Source: Smallanthus sonchifolius
Taxonomy: Eukaryota; Streptophyta; Magnoliopsida; Asterales; Asteraceae
Direction: 5' to 3'
Length of the DNA stretch: 64,000 nt
NCBI GenBank assembly: GCA_023525975.1
Contig: CM042035.1
Span: 37,105,001-37,169,000 of the forward strand
Every line of letters begins with the position of its first letter. The first letter of the stretch is position 1. Positions 1 through 12,219 of the stretch are shown in pieces. The position numbers and the translations under genes are program-made. Under the pieces are notes generated by a model. It searched no databases and was not told the DNA's origin. It saw only the letters and a program-made list of their open reading frames with translations.

Positions 1-1350
1 CCCTTGTAGCTTTTAACTTAACCAGAAGATCATCAATTTGAGTTTCAAGTTTTGTTTGTTCATGTTTTAATGATGAAATTTCTTTCTTTAAACAATTAAT
101 CTTTTCCTTGTAACTGTTTTCAACCTTTTTAAATTTAGATTTCATTTGGTGAAATTCTTCATTTTGATCTATGAGATTCTGGTTTTGTTTCCTGTATCCA
201 AGGACCTTATCAATACAAGCTTGAATACAAAGAGTTTCATATACCTGAGGTGGTACCTCTGATGTGTCTGCCATGAGGGCTTGATTGTTGGCAGGAATAT
301 CCTCATACTGGAAGCTCCAGTCAAAGTTAGCAGTTCCAACAGCTGCATAAGCTGCAGTTTGTGCAGGAGGAGTGGCCTGTTGCTGTTGTTCCTGTCTTGG
401 CTGAGCTTGGTGAGCTTGTCTGGTATAAGCAGCAGTTGGGTTTGCCTTTGGTGCCTTGCATTCTCTAGCAAAATGATTAAGTTGGTTACACATGTAACAC
501 CTCAATTTGCTTTTGTCCAAGCCAACCCTAGTGTTAGAGTTGTTGCTTGGAACGGGTCTTCCTGTTCTGGAGTAGAACCTTTTTGCTCTTAGAGAGAGCA
601 TGGCATAGGAGTGTTGTATATCCATTTCTTCTAGACCATCCGGATGAAAACATTCCAAATCTTCCTTGATAAAGGACATATTGCTTGAGTTTTCAGAGAA
701 AAAAGCAGCAGAGGTTGATGTTTGAGGTGGGGCTTCAACACAAAATGATGAGTTGTTTGATTGAGAGGTTGGAGTTTGGGGATGAGTGACGATGGGAGGA
801 TAAGAGTTGCTTGAAATAGGACCTGAGTGGTCTGAGTGGAGGGCCGAAGAGGTGGTGGTGGATGTTGAGGCTGTTTGGTAGCTTGAGCTTCTTTCCTTGG
901 CCAGAATCATCTCTATTTCATAGGTATTTAGCATACCGAAAAGCTCAGTCATCTGTAGAGTCTTCAGATTCTCAGTTCTTCTGATGGACATTGTGTAGAG
1001 TGTCCAGCAACTGGGTAGAGACCTGTTGAACTTCTTGAGAATATCTTCTTTCTCCAGCTTCTCTTTTGAGCACTGCAGCTCACCTACAAGATAAGTATAT
1101 CTGTTATATAAAACAGTTAGAGACTCACATTCCTTCCAGAAAAAGTTTTCATATTGCTGCTTCAAGATGTCTCTTCTGTTTTCTTTAACTTCCTCTGAAC
1201 GAGCATACATGTTCTCAAGAGCCTCCCATAGCTCCTTTGTAGTTTTGTATCCTCTGAAGTTGTGAAAACTTCATTTGGTAAGCACATCTGGATGGTTCCC
1301 AAGGCCTTGAAATCTACCTCCATTTTCTTGATGTCTTCATCAGAGTATTT
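1..1350 (-). pseudogene. Copia gag relic (Cop-1), partial
   Basis: Read on the minus strand this is the nucleocapsid/Gag part of a Ty1-copia element, which would form virus-like particles in the cytoplasm. It starts near 1350 with a KYSDEDIKKME stretch, continues through a UBN2-type Gag region (KELWEALENMYARSEEVKENRRDIL without a break) and reaches a CCHC zinc knuckle at about 457-498 (CYMCNQLNHFAREC). A Gln-rich linker and a coiled-coil tail then run off the window's left edge. A one-base loss in a T run near 1273 shifts the frame between the PNEVF and NFRGYKT parts. The N-terminus is missing: at 1350 the coding sequence abuts a long inverted repeat. Pol would lie to the left, outside the window. 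Confidence 0.85.
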
Positions 1351-1980
1351 GGGTTTTACATCTAATAATAATTATCCAATTACAAGTCATATAGATAGAT
1401 ATATATACACATATACGTTTATATGAAATATTTGAAGTTAAAGTCATTCTAAGTTGTATTTATATTGTATTAAGCGTTTATCTACATTGATTTCGATCTA
1501 AAAGGTTTGCACTCAGTTTTGTTTATCTACATTGATTTCGAAATCGTGGTTATTTTCCATCTAGATCCGTTATTATACGTTATAGATAGAGTGATTTTGG
1601 TTGCAGGGTTTCATTCCCGTGTATAAAACGTGTGTTTTTGGACAGTAACTCATTTCGGTCAACGTTGGTCAAACGAGTCAAACTCGGTCAAACACGGGTC
1701 AATGACGGTTAAATGGAAATTATTAATAAACGAGAAAATATATCGTTATCGGTTAAATGGGAATATTATGCACGATTAACGAGCGACGCACAAAATTATT
1801 AAAATATAATTACTCGAGCGTGAAAACAACTATATTATATTTGATGTTATAACACGCTTAATACAATATAAATACAACTTAGAATGACTTTAACTTCAAA
1901 TATTTCATATAAACGTATATGTGTATATATATCTATCCATATGACTTGGAATTCGATAATTATTATTAGATGTAAAACCC
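1351..1980. repeat. 126-bp inverted repeat, MITE or foldback-like
   Basis: Arms at 1351-1476 and 1855-1980 are reverse complements with only a few mismatches, separated by 378 bp. Both outer ends read GGGTTTTACATCTA inward. The spacer holds no ORF and contains a direct repeat of TTTATCTACATTGATTTCGA at about 1477 and 1521, and repeated GGTCAA motifs. No target duplication is visible: the left flank is gag coding sequence and the right flank is not. It may be a foldback or Mutator-like non-autonomous element, or the product of head-to-head rearrangement. Confidence 0.7.
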
Positions 1981-3915
1981 GAAAGACCACACTATGACTT
2001 GGCAAATAACAAATGTTGAAACAATTATATTTTACAAAAGGTAGACGTAGACATGAAATGGCAAGACATGAACTTTAATACTAATAATTAATATGTACAC
2101 ATAATGAGTTATGTTTGAGGTATAAAAACCGCCATGATTGAATACATATATATGTTTTGGGACGAATTGTACGATAAGTATATTTGTATATATATTTGTT
2201 TATTTGAGAAATTTATATATTATACGAATAATCATATGACGACATTTGACAAGTAATCAAATGGTGGATACAAATATGTTCTATATATATAAATGGATCC
2301 GTATAAAGATATATCCAAATTTAACATTCACACTTTATGAGAGACCACACGACTATTCTACGAAGATAAATAAATATATAACCTTAGAACTTTTGTATAT
2401 ATGTTGATATGAACGACTATAAATCGTGAGACATTGAGATGTCAAAATACAAATTGTATAATATTACATATTATTAAGGCACGAAATCTAATAACACGTC
2501 ATGCATACACATAGAATATATATGTATATATGTCTCGTTGGGAATAAATAAGTGTTACCACGAGATCTTTTACTAGTTTGGAAACCCTACCTTGAGTCGA
2601 GTGGCCAACATCAAATCAACAATCGTTAACTCATCAAAGTATACCAAATCAGTGTATTAATGTAACGAGTCCTTAGAGCTCAACCGCACACGTGATAACT
2701 TAACCCTAGTATCAGAAGTTGATAATACATTTGTAAATATGGTTATGATTGTGATTACTTGCACACCTTTGGATTACTCGCAACATTGGTACCTTTATGT
2801 CTATTACACAGTCAAAGGTGAGTTCACTAACCCCTTTTAACTTCTTAAATGTTTTAGAAACTCGGGGGAGAAACATACTTGCTTAACACGTTTTATACAT
2901 TTAAAAACATGAAACATACTTACATGATACGTTTGGAAAACATGAAACATATTTAACATGTTTGGAAGACATGAAACATACTCGTACTCATTTTATATGA
3001 CAACAACAAAACAAGACCCGGCCTTTATGTTTGCAAGAGTTAACATTGGGTGCTCGTAAAGTCCCCTACGTAAACATTTTAATAACCATTAGCTAAGGAC
3101 TTACCTTGGGATTCTATGTATAGTACTATTTGGGATTGACACCCCCGGTCATGGTTCGATCGGTTTTGGACGAATGGTCGCATAGTGTTCAAACGTGTAC
3201 TCTGGAGGTACGAGCTGGAGGAAAAATACTTGTGTCATGGATTGGTTATGCCTTATGCATGAATATATTATTTGTATTCTTATCTAGTCTACAAATGGGT
3301 CAACATTACTTGTTTTGTTTATCATATACACCTGAAACTGCTACCTGTTTTGGTTAACGTTCTTATCTTTAAATAATTTCTATAAAGAGGTTTTGACATG
3401 GGCATAAATTCATTGACATGTTTTCATGGGAAAAACCACTTATTTTATGACTATGAAGTCATCACATGTTTTCGTTGGGAAAACTACTCATTTTATGACT
3501 ATGAAGTCCTCACATGTTTTTGAGGAAAACGCTTTTATACTATGCTCATGTACACGATATCAATGTTATCAAGAAAAATGACTTTACATTGCAACAATTA
3601 AACATGTGAACTCACCAACCTTTGTGTTGACAATTTTAAGTATATTTTTCAGATAACAAATAGCTAGGGCACGGTTGGAATAGGGTAACCATTTGGATTA
3701 AAACCCTAGAAGCCAAAGACGCATGATTGTAAAACCCCAAGTCGATTTGATTTATATGGCTCTAGGTCAATGTACTATTTTATTTTAGTATTTGTGATGG
3801 TGTTCAACACCTTAGAAGTCTTTATTTTAGCTTCCGCTATTGTGTAATGTTACCAATCGTTGCAACCTTAATTAATTAATTTATTTATTAAGTAATTAAA
3901 TTTGGGGATGTGACA
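1981..3915 (+). repeat. LTR of an unclassified plus-strand LTR element (Unk-1)
   Basis: An AT-rich non-coding stretch ends in GGGGATGTGACA directly before a tRNA-Met-type primer site, so it reads as a 5' LTR. The left boundary is uncertain; TGTAAAACCC at 1971-1980 is a possible LTR start and overlaps the inverted repeat. It contains tandem variants around AAACATGAAACATA (about 2905-2985) and a unit of about 48 bp repeated at 3417-3465 and 3465-3512, both typical of LTR interior decay. No promoter can be placed with confidence. Confidence 0.6.
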
Positions 3916-3918
3916 GAT

Positions 3919-3931
3919 TGGTATCAGAGCC
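3919..3931 (+). other. Primer binding site, initiator tRNA-Met type (Unk-1)
   Basis: TGGTATCAGAGCC, complementary to the 3' end of plant initiator tRNA-Met, three bases after the LTR end. It marks the start of the internal region of Unk-1. Confidence 0.85.
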
Positions 3932-4355
3932 AATGGTTTTAGCAAATTAGGTTTCCTTAGTGATACCTAGGCTCTAACCAGACTTATTTAGGGACCAAGT
4001 TTTATAAGACTTATATCACAGTAAAAACACCCAAGACTTGAGTATAGAAATTCCAAATGTTGCTGAACAACTTGAGAAGACCATTAGTGTGTGTTGTTAC
4101 ACTAGAGAATCATTAGCTACACTAATACTTAATACAATTACGTGGCACACGTAACAAACACTTAACATGTACAAATAGACACCAACAACGTTTCTCAAAC
4201 TAAGTGTCACTGTTCGGATTACGAATCAAGGATGACGGGTACTCAACACACTATAACTTAGAAGATCGAGTTATGAGCTTAGCTTAGGGGACGACGATAA
4301 CAATCGCTAGTTACCTTAATTTATTTATTAAGTAAATAATATTGGGGGTGTGAAA
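3932..4355 (+). repeat. Remnant internal region and 3' LTR end of Unk-1
   Basis: About 380 bases of non-coding leader are followed at about 4316-4355 by a second, diverged copy of the LTR terminus (shared block TTAATTTATTTATTAAGTAA, also at about 3877, then a G-run and TGTGA). Gag and pol are therefore gone, leaving 5' LTR, PBS, a stub and an LTR end. The right side abuts Athila-type gag, suggesting that Unk-1 was inserted there and then deleted. Confidence 0.5.
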
Positions 4356-5662
4356 CTGGAATGCTGACTGTTGATTCTTCAAGAGAGTGTCATGGTTATC
4401 CAATCTCTGCCTAGCATCTCTATCCCTCTTCACTAAGTGGGCAAGCATCTGTGTCTAATTCTCAATCATCTCTTCGATCTTCTTAGTATCGATACTACTT
4501 CCCGAGCTAGCTTCTGCTTCTCCTCCTCCCTGCTGATGCTGTTGGTGACCGTTAAACCTAGGAGGGTTATTTCTAGATCTCCATCCCGAGCCAAATGAAT
4601 TATTTTAGTTGCCAGCAAAGCTCACCTACTCTGGATGACTAACGGGGCAGTCTCGGGTGTCGTGGCCTCTCCAGCACATTTCACACTGTTGAGCACTGAG
4701 TTTCAGCTCTTTTATCTCATTAGCCATAGCTGCGAGTGTACCAGCCACGCTAGAATCAGGAATGACATGATGCACACATCTGGATGACGAGGTGGATACT
4801 CTAGCACAAGGAATGGAAGTCCTAGCACAAGGAATCGAAGTCCTAGCAAATGGATACTGTTGTTCGGCTTGAGCAAAGTTCTCGAACATTCCCTCGCACT
4901 TAGCGGGCTCGAGTCTCTCCATGATATGGCCTCCCGCAGCAGTATTGAACATTTGATGCTTATCTAAGGTAAGACCAATATAGAACTTCTCCACTATCGC
5001 CCAGTATGATAGACCACGCTCGGGATATCGGCTCAACAGCGTGTGGCTCCCAGGCCATGTGATAAGTCTCGTCGGGATCTATTTGGAAGGAGTGGATTTG
5101 ATCCCTAAGGCGAGCGGCCCCGGAAGGTGGATAGTACTTTTTTATAGAACTTGGTTTGAAAATCCTCCCAAGTGGTGATAGAGTTGTCCGGGAGGGTGTC
5201 AAGCCAAGTGGATGCATGCCCAAAGAGCGAGAATGGAAAGAGATGCAACTAGATAGCGTCCTCAGACACACCCGTGATATTAAAGGTATCCCATATACGT
5301 ACGAAACGGGATAGGTGTCCAGGTGCATCCTTATCCTCAAGGCCTTGGAACTGTGTAGCATGAGTGATCGTACTCATGACATGTGATGGGATTTGCCAAT
5401 TATTGGTGTTCGGAATGGCAGGGCGAGTGATCGAAGATCTCGCCCCGGTGACCCCATCACTGGCCCTCTGGTGTACAGTACGCCTCGCTGGTGGATCAAC
5501 GTCGCCCATTTTTGGATATGGAACTGGGCTAGTAGAACGTACACGGGATTTGCACAGCTCTTTCAAACGCTCCCGGAAGTCGCGGGTGCGCTCGTGAAGC
5601 TCTCGTTCGAGCTCTAAGAAAGCAAAATATGGTGGTGATCCTTGCGAACGAGTGTGGTACAT
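4356..5662 (-). pseudogene. Athila-type Gypsy gag relic (Gyp-A)
   Basis: Minus-strand Gag of an Athila-lineage Gypsy element. The likely start is at 5662 (MYHTRSQGSPP). A charged N-terminal region is followed by the Gag core (LFGHASTWLDTLPDNSITTW reads in another frame near 5215-5155) and then a segment ending in a CCHC-type zinc knuckle at about 4648-4686 (CEMCWRGHDTRDC). At least two frameshifts (near 5250 and 5040-5130) break the gene. A PFARTSIPCARTSIPCAR repeat is visible near 4800-4850. It is truncated at its C-terminus by Unk-1; no protease or pol survives in the window. Confidence 0.85.
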
Positions 5663-5840
5663 AAACAGAAAGACTCTAAGCAAGAAAGAAACAAAGACTC
5701 CAAAACAGAAGGACTTGATCCTATATTAGACATGCAAGTAAGCACAGAAGACAAGCACACAAATAAGACTCAAAGAAAACAAAATAAACCAAAACTCAAA
5801 CAAAGAACTATATCAGAGTTAATATTGCTATTGCCAAGTG

Positions 5841-5858
5841 TCCCCGGCAACGACGCCA
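5841..5858 (-). other. Primer binding site, tRNA-Asp type (Gyp-A)
   Basis: On the minus strand this reads TGGCGTCGTTGCCGGGGA, one base off the TGGCGCCGTTGCCGGGGA seen in Gyp-B (51936-51953). It pairs with the 3' end of plant tRNA-Asp, the known primer for Athila elements. It lies between the LTR (5865 rightward) and gag (5662 leftward), fixing the orientation. Confidence 0.9.
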
Positions 5859-5864
5859 AAAACT

Positions 5865-7132
5865 TGATGTCGTCCAGACAGTCTATATAAAAACTATTAA
5901 AACCTAACCTATACTTCTAAGTAATAAAAGGAATACCCATGAACTAAACCGCACTGACAGGCAAGTGTACCTATCGAGTGTAGCACAGCTTAATGGTAAA
6001 TCGGATTATCGAACCCTAGAGACACTATGATAACAAAACTAGACTCTGACTCGGACTAAAGATTGATTAATGGGGGGGGGTTACTACACTACTAAATTAA
6101 CAAAAGAATACAGACAACTAAGGTCGACTCGAACTATTAAGACAAAGAACAAAGGTGAAATCAGGAATGGGAACAATACCACCTAGGTCGGAATCCTACT
6201 TGCAAAGTGTTGGAAACCGTTTATTCGTAGCAAATCAAGCAATCGATATGCAGAAACTATAATCGAGTAGATTGATCAAGAACCGATGATCAAATGAAAA
6301 ACACATAGTTAAAGGTGTAGCTATCCAAATTGTATTGATGTGTCAAATGAAGTCCCACTTCCAAAAGTCAAACTATACAAGTATTTATACTAAGAAGACG
6401 AAGATTAAGTTCATCCGAAATACATTTCGGTCGAAATGTATTTCGTCCGAAAACGATTTCGATCGAAACAGATTTCAGTCAAAATATTTTTACTTCAAAG
6501 AATTCTTCCATGTTCAGACTGTTTTACATGCGATGGCCTAAAAATAGTTCCAACACAAAGCACGACTTCTACCAGTTCTGGAAACTATGATGGATCTGGG
6601 TTTCTAAGGATGACAACTAAAGACTACCTAGTGGATCCCTAATCACTCTCAGGGTGTCACCAACTAAGGAACCTAAAGTGTATTAAACTCACCAGATGGT
6701 TGGATCACCTCTCGGTCTCTCCAACTATGATAATGTACCCGAATAGACAAATCACCTTTCAGTCTCACTGTCCACAATACATTCAAGGAATGCACGGGGT
6801 AATCTCAGGATAACAACTATGACTTGAACTAGCAACAATCACAAGACACCTAATACTAACGTCCTCTCAGACTGTTAACACTCGGATTCCTAATGACGAA
6901 GACTAGTCAACTAATTCTTACCTCTCAGGTATTGAACTAGGACACATAATCAACTCTAATCAGCAATCCACACAACTCCTATGGTCACTACGTCTAGCAA
7001 ACCACACAACAGTCATACACCCTAAGATCTGTGGCATAGATATGCTAATCAAACTGGCAGACAACCACAATTAGAATACGGAATTGAAATCAACCACACA
7101 ATCAGAATAAAACATGCTATAACATCATAATA
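5865..7132 (-). repeat. Gyp-A 5' LTR, first part (U5 side)
   Basis: Non-coding LTR sequence between the Gyp-A PBS and the Cop-2 insertion. On the plus strand it opens TGATG, matching the CATCA that closes the other part at 13334, as expected for LTR termini. A long perfect inverted repeat sits at 6416-6445 (CGAAATACATTTCG, 2-nt gap, reverse complement), followed by looser CGAAA/TTTCG repeats to about 6480. The rest (6490-7132) shows nothing coding. Confidence 0.75.
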
Positions 7133-7570
7133 TGTTAGGACATGTTTTGTAACTGTTGATAAAATTCTGTGTAAGTTCATAGTAAGTTCGCCTATGAATC
7201 TTTAGGAGCGAACTTGTTAAGTTCGCCTAAGGAATCCTAAGTGCAAGTTCATAGAGAGGCAAACTTAACAAGTTCGCCTAAGCATCTATATAGGCGAACT
7301 TCTTAAGTTCGCATATAGCAGGTCTGTGGCTATAAATAGGAGATATCAGTAGGCAGAATTGTAGTAGACTTGAGAGAAACACGATATCAGGAGGAATTGA
7401 TTAGAGACAGAATTATTGTAAACTGATGTTGTGGTGGAAATACGAAGAGTTTATTTACACCATTGTTGTTGATTGAGTTACACGAGCACGTTGATCATGG
7501 ATTCTACACGTTATCACCGTGTCGTATCGCGAGTCTAGAGATCCGTCACGCACCGAATTAGGGACCTACA
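7133..7570 (+). repeat. Cop-2 5' LTR
   Basis: A 438-bp LTR running TGTTAGGACATG to GGACCTACA, followed by a PBS; the 3' copy is at 12220-12636. Three hairpin cassettes of the GCGAACTT/AAGTTCGC type lie at about 7208-7320 (for example 7208-7226, stem 8, loop 3), directly upstream of a TATA box (TATAAATAGG, 7331-7340). Differences from the 3' copy include several substitutions and small indels, so this is not a very recent insertion. Confidence 0.9.
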
Positions 7571-7572
7571 AG

Positions 7573-7585
7573 TGGTATCAGAGCT
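7573..7585 (+). other. Cop-2 primer binding site, tRNA-Met type
   Basis: TGGTATCAGAGCT two bases after the LTR; the usual initiator tRNA-Met site of plant Copia elements. Confidence 0.9.
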
Positions 7586-8193
7586 TTTGCTCTTGATTAG
7601 CAGAAAAATCGTGGTGTTTTCGTGTCCAATCAACATCAAATTTCAGAGATTTTTGAAGATTTTTCATCTTTTTTGTGTTCTTGATAAAAATGGAAGATTT
7701 TTTTATCATTTTGGATTGATTTTGGATTCTTTTGATGAAATTGATCCGATAGAAATGTTCCTAATCAGTTCCTACACATTCCTACGGTTCAATTTAATCA
7801 AATTCCATCAATTCAGCAAGAGTTGATGATATTCGGAATTTTTAGTTCGTGTTTGGTTGAACAGCTGATGCAGGCGAACTTAATAAGTTCGCTTGGTGCA
7901 GATTAGGCGAACTTAACAAGTTCGCTAGGGTCAAGTTCGCTTGGGGTCAAGTTCGCTCGGGTCAGTTTCAGGTGAATTTTGTCAGGCGAACTTATTAAGT
8001 TCGCTTGATATTAAAAAAAATATCCATTTCTTATGATGATAATGAGTATTTTGTCGGGAAAATTCTTCTTGTTCAAATTTTAGAGGGAAAGTTTAAATGC
8101 TTGTTTTGAATCATTTTTGAAATTTTGAAATTTTTTAAAAAGAGTATTTTGGCGGGAATTTTTTTTTCCGGAGTTTTTCGCACAAATTTCAAA
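7586..8193 (+). other. Cop-2 gag leader with hairpin cassettes
   Basis: Untranslated leader. At about 7870-8005 it repeats the AAGTTCGC/GCGAACTT motif of the LTR several times (for example GGCGAACTTAATAAGTTCGC). The motif thus occurs both upstream of the LTR TATA box and in the transcribed leader. No ORF of note is present. Confidence 0.7.
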
Positions 8194-10230
8194 ATGTCAA
8201 TTTCTTATGATGATAATGAGATTGGAACTATGCCACTGAGACTTTTGTGCATATCAGATTACTGTAGCTGGAAAGTCCGGTTCGAACAGTTCGTATCAGA
8301 AACTGATGAAAACTTTTGGACATCCATATTTGAAGGATATGTGCATCCTACTTATGACTATATGGGATATTATGATGTTCCTAAACCAGTGACAGCTCTT
8401 ACTAAAGTAGAAAAGCAGAAGTTTAATCGAGAGATGAAGACGCGTGAAACTTTAACGATGTCTTTACCTAAAGAAATCATTCATAGTCTCGGGAAGTGTC
8501 CAACTTCAAGAGATCTATGGGAACCATTGAAGAAAAAGGGTGAAGCAACTTCTCAAGCATTTGTGGTCTTGAACAAAGAAGAAGTAGTAAAGCAAGATGA
8601 TTCTCAAAGTGATTCTTCTGCAGATTTAAGTGATAGTGAGAGTATTCGTTTTGGTAAAAGTACTCAGTCTACCAAGAGTGATATGATGACTGAAGAAAGC
8701 TTTCAGACAGTTGAAGATGATCTGAGTGAATCAAAAATTGATACAGAGCCTGTCATTGTTGCTCAAAAGGGTGAAGCTGATGATGATGTTTTCATGTCTC
8801 CTGGTGCATCTTCTTCAGAAGTAAAAGCTGAGGTACTTTCTAACTCTGAAACTTTTTGTTCTAACTGTATTTCAGTGAAGGATAAAATGATGAGGGTTAT
8901 GGATGACAATGTAAACCTCATTTGTGATATGAAATCGATGCACACGGTAAATCAGAAATTAAAAGATAATGAGAATGTGTGTATTGAGAGAATAGAATCA
9001 CTGAAGAGGGATATAAGTTCTCTGACTTTGAAGATCAAAGAGCAGGCATATCACCTGGATACGTCCTTTACAGAAATTGAGAAAATAAATAATGATCTTG
9101 TTGAGAAAGATAAGGAAATAGTTGAATCTAAAGTAGAGGTTATTAGATTACATAGAAAGTTAGAAAGCTTTGGAAATTCGTCATTCTTATTTGAACGTTA
9201 TCATAATAATACTAAAGAGGGGAAGGGAACTAATTGTATTGGTTATGTTTCTCCACCATTCAACGGGAATTATTCTGTTACACCTGAGATTATAAAAGAT
9301 GAGGATTTAGATCCTAAGACTGTGTTGAAAGTGAATCCAGTCACAGGTGAAGATATGGTGTATTCTGATGAGAGTGATGATGAATATTTTGATGAAGCTA
9401 AGGTAGAGGGGATACCGAAAGAGGTTAAGAAAGAAGACTCAAAGATTGATTCTAATTCATCTGGAAATTATACATTTGGAAGTTCTTCAAACTCAAGGAG
9501 AGTACCATATGTCAGAGATTATAAAGACAGCCGTACATGTTTTCATTGTAATGAGATATGACACATTGTGGTGAACTGTCCTTACAAAAATAAAGGGAAG
9601 AAGCATGTAGTTCCTGAGAAGATGAAATCTGAATCAAAACCCGTTGAGAAAAAGTTTGTTCAGTCTCAAACTCCAAAAGAAGTTCATGTAGGAGAATCTT
9701 CTTCAAGTGCATCTAATCGTGTTAAGATTCCTTATATGAGAGATTATCGTGAGACGAGATATTGCTTTTAATGTGGTCTTGTGGGTCACATACGAATTGA
9801 TTGTTCTCACAAAGCCAAAGGTAACCGACATGTTACTCCAGAAAAGGTAAGAACTCTTGGTAAGCCTTATGTTAACCCAAATGTGGTTAAACCTCATGAT
9901 ACACCAAAGGGTATTTCAAAATCTGAGGTTAGGCTTTCTAGACCTCAAAGACGGAGGAGAAACAGAAGATTGAGAAAACTTTTAGAACAAGAGCTTTCAC
10001 AATCTAAACATTTTTCAACTGAACAAGAATGTTCAAACACTTCACATTTTAAGCAAAAAGAACTTAATGAACAGAAGTATGTTTGGAAATCTAAAGTTTC
10101 TGTTTCTGACTCGTCGGAACAATCTCCGAAAATTGATGAGAGATTCGATTATGAATGGAGTGAGGTTTATTATTTTGATACAGATGGACAACCCATGACT
10201 ACCATGGCTTGGGTCCCAATTTCAAATTAA
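8194..10230 (+). pseudogene. Cop-2 gag, internally deleted
   Basis: Gag of a Ty1-copia element; the likely start is MSISYDDNE at 8194 rather than an upstream ATG. The N-terminal Gag region (SDYCSWKVRFEQFV) runs to DLWEPLKKK near 8550, where about half of the UBN2-type domain is missing compared with Cop-3. An acidic Ser-rich part and a coiled coil (about 8980-9180) follow. Two zinc knuckles come next, each broken by a stop: TGA at 9559-9561 inside CFHCNEI, and TAA at 9769-9771 after CF. The C-terminus has a basic RPQRRRRNRR block and ends MAWVPISN, matching the end of Cop-3 gag. The overall order equals Cop-3 gag, so the two families are close relatives. Confidence 0.85.
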
Positions 10231-10622
10231 TGTTTCTTGTTCGATGTGCAGGAATAACCAAGAGGGACTATTAATACCATTTTGGTTGTTGATAGTGGTG
10301 GGTCTAAGCACATGACAGGGAATGACATCTGTAAGAGTAAAGAGTTGTTGATAATTGAGAATCTATTTGATTCAACGACTTGATGCTCAAGGGGGAGAAT
10401 ATGTCACACATAATGTTTTGGAAAGAGTTTTACAAAGTCCAAATGATAACCTAAAACTTAGGATGACAATGGTGAGCATAAAGTCGTTGATGCAACCATT
10501 TGACTAGTTGAGGGGGATTCTACAGGACAGGGGGAGTACAGAACTGTGTTGACAAAGGCAAAGGCATTCAATTACAGGATCGGTTTGAGTTTTTAATTGA
10601 TTGATTTGCTTAATCCTGAGTA
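10231..10622 (+). pseudogene. Cop-2 pol remnant: protease start fused to RNase H end
   Basis: After gag, a protease active-site region is recognisable at about 10270-10335 (VVDSGGSKHMTGN). It then breaks off. At about 10547-10605 only the last residues of the Copia RNase H can be recognised (ending LLNPE, compared with FNPE in Cop-3). Integrase, reverse transcriptase and most of RNase H are absent. Cop-2 is therefore a gag-bearing, pol-less derivative that would need proteins from a relative such as Cop-3. Confidence 0.75.
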
Positions 10623-12219
10623 ACCAAGTAAAATGTTTTCATGGAAGGTTTATTTTCGTTTGTTTTATTTTCTTTTAAAGATATTTTGAAAAATCCAAAC
10701 AAATTGAAAAAGATAAAATCGACATTACTTGAAGTTAAAGAAGAGATGATAGTACATCAGTAGATGTTCTTTCACACATGACCTTAGATTGACTGGTTGG
10801 TGCTTTATGTTAATATATCTGAATTATATGTTTTGATCTAAACTTCAGAGACTGCACAAATAGGAAATGATAGTGTTGTGTATGCATATAATTTGAATTG
10901 TCAGTAGACTAAAAGCGTCACTGAACCATTAGTAGTGTGAAAACATAATTGCATATGTTACAACTGTAATTTGAACCCATTTCATGCCTGGGTGTGTGTG
11001 TTAAAAGATCACTATCAAATAAAGAATATTAGCTTTTAATAAAGATTTTCCTATGAGATCAGTTTCGGGTTATGTCCTTAGCACTATTCATTCAATTTGT
11101 TTCAGTGCCCATGTCTCGAAAAGCATGCAATTTGAAGAATAATCAAGATATGTACTTGACAACATCTGTCTAACATATACTAGCCCTTGGATCATATTGA
11201 TAAATCATCTTTATTGATTCTATTGAATTCATAATCCAGATAACATTGGATTCACATACCTGAATCTTATGATTTCACATATATAAGCCAAAACATTGAA
11301 TCATTCGATTCTGAATCTCATTGATTCATATACAATCCAATTTGGATTCTGCTATTCATGTGCTAAGTGATGTCTCCTCATTCTGGAAATTCAAATAATC
11401 TTTAGTAAAATCTCATATATCTTGAAGATAGTGCATTTACTTTCTGTTGGCATACTAGTGGGGTACACGTTGTATTTCATACTTAAATGGTACCTTAACT
11501 CACAAGAAAGTGGGAATGAGATGCTTTAGTTTGAAATTTTATAATATTGACAATTTGAATTTGTGTGTCATAACCTGATCCTATTTTCTTTGAATGTTTA
11601 TCGCGTATCATAACATGCACTATGAAAGTCTTGAAAAGATAGAGTGTGATAATCTTGAAAGATATTGGTTTGATTGGTCAAGGCTTGAAAGAATGATATA
11701 GGATACCATTTGATATTATATGGATTTTATATCCAAGATGTGTGATTGATATCTCATATATACTGATATGATCTTCCTACACGTGATTTTCGACCAAAAA
11801 GATGTGATTTTGTATTTTACATTTCAGTTTATATAGAGAAAAACCAAAAATATTTTGTTTTTCTTATGTTTGAAAAACAAAAAAGATTTTATTTTTCCAG
11901 CTTCCATGGAAATCTTAATTGTTGGTTATTCTTGGTTGTTCTCCTTTCCATAAACTGAATATTGCAGATTGAAGTTGACAAGGGGTCCTTCTCCCAAGTT
12001 TTCTTCTAGAAATAAAGAGAGAAAGTGCAGATGAACAAGACGAAGACTACAACTTGTTTGATGATATATGAAGACGGATGACAATCTTTTAAAGCTGTTG
12101 TCAAGGGGGAGTCTGTTGGAGCATATTCTGGTGACAACGAGCTTGAAGATTATATGTCTTAGTCTTAGAGTCTTTGACTTGTATTTGATAGAATTGTTTG
12201 CAACAGTTAAAGGGGAGTC
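10623..12219 (+). other. Cop-2 3' region, non-coding, with two PPT-like tracts
   Basis: A long untranslated 3' region. Its part at about 10740-11500 is similar in order and wording to the Cop-3 stretch at 32481-33250 (shared TTTGAATTGTCAGTAG, TTTGAACCCAT, GATCAGTTTCGGGTTATGTC), showing common descent. Unlike Cop-3 it carries no ORF2. Two polypurine tracts occur: AAGGGGGAGTCTG at 12103-12115 and AAAGGGGAGTC at 12209-12219. The second abuts the LTR. Confidence 0.7.

Noticed and set aside
3130..3357. 75-residue plus-strand ORF
   Set aside because: Lies in an AT-rich LTR, has no domain or codon signature, and is of chance length.
3919..3931. tRNA-like TGGTATCAGAGCC segments (also 7573, 14279, 16666, 30011)
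   Set aside because: Only 13 bases complementary to a tRNA 3' end; these are primer binding sites, not tRNA genes.
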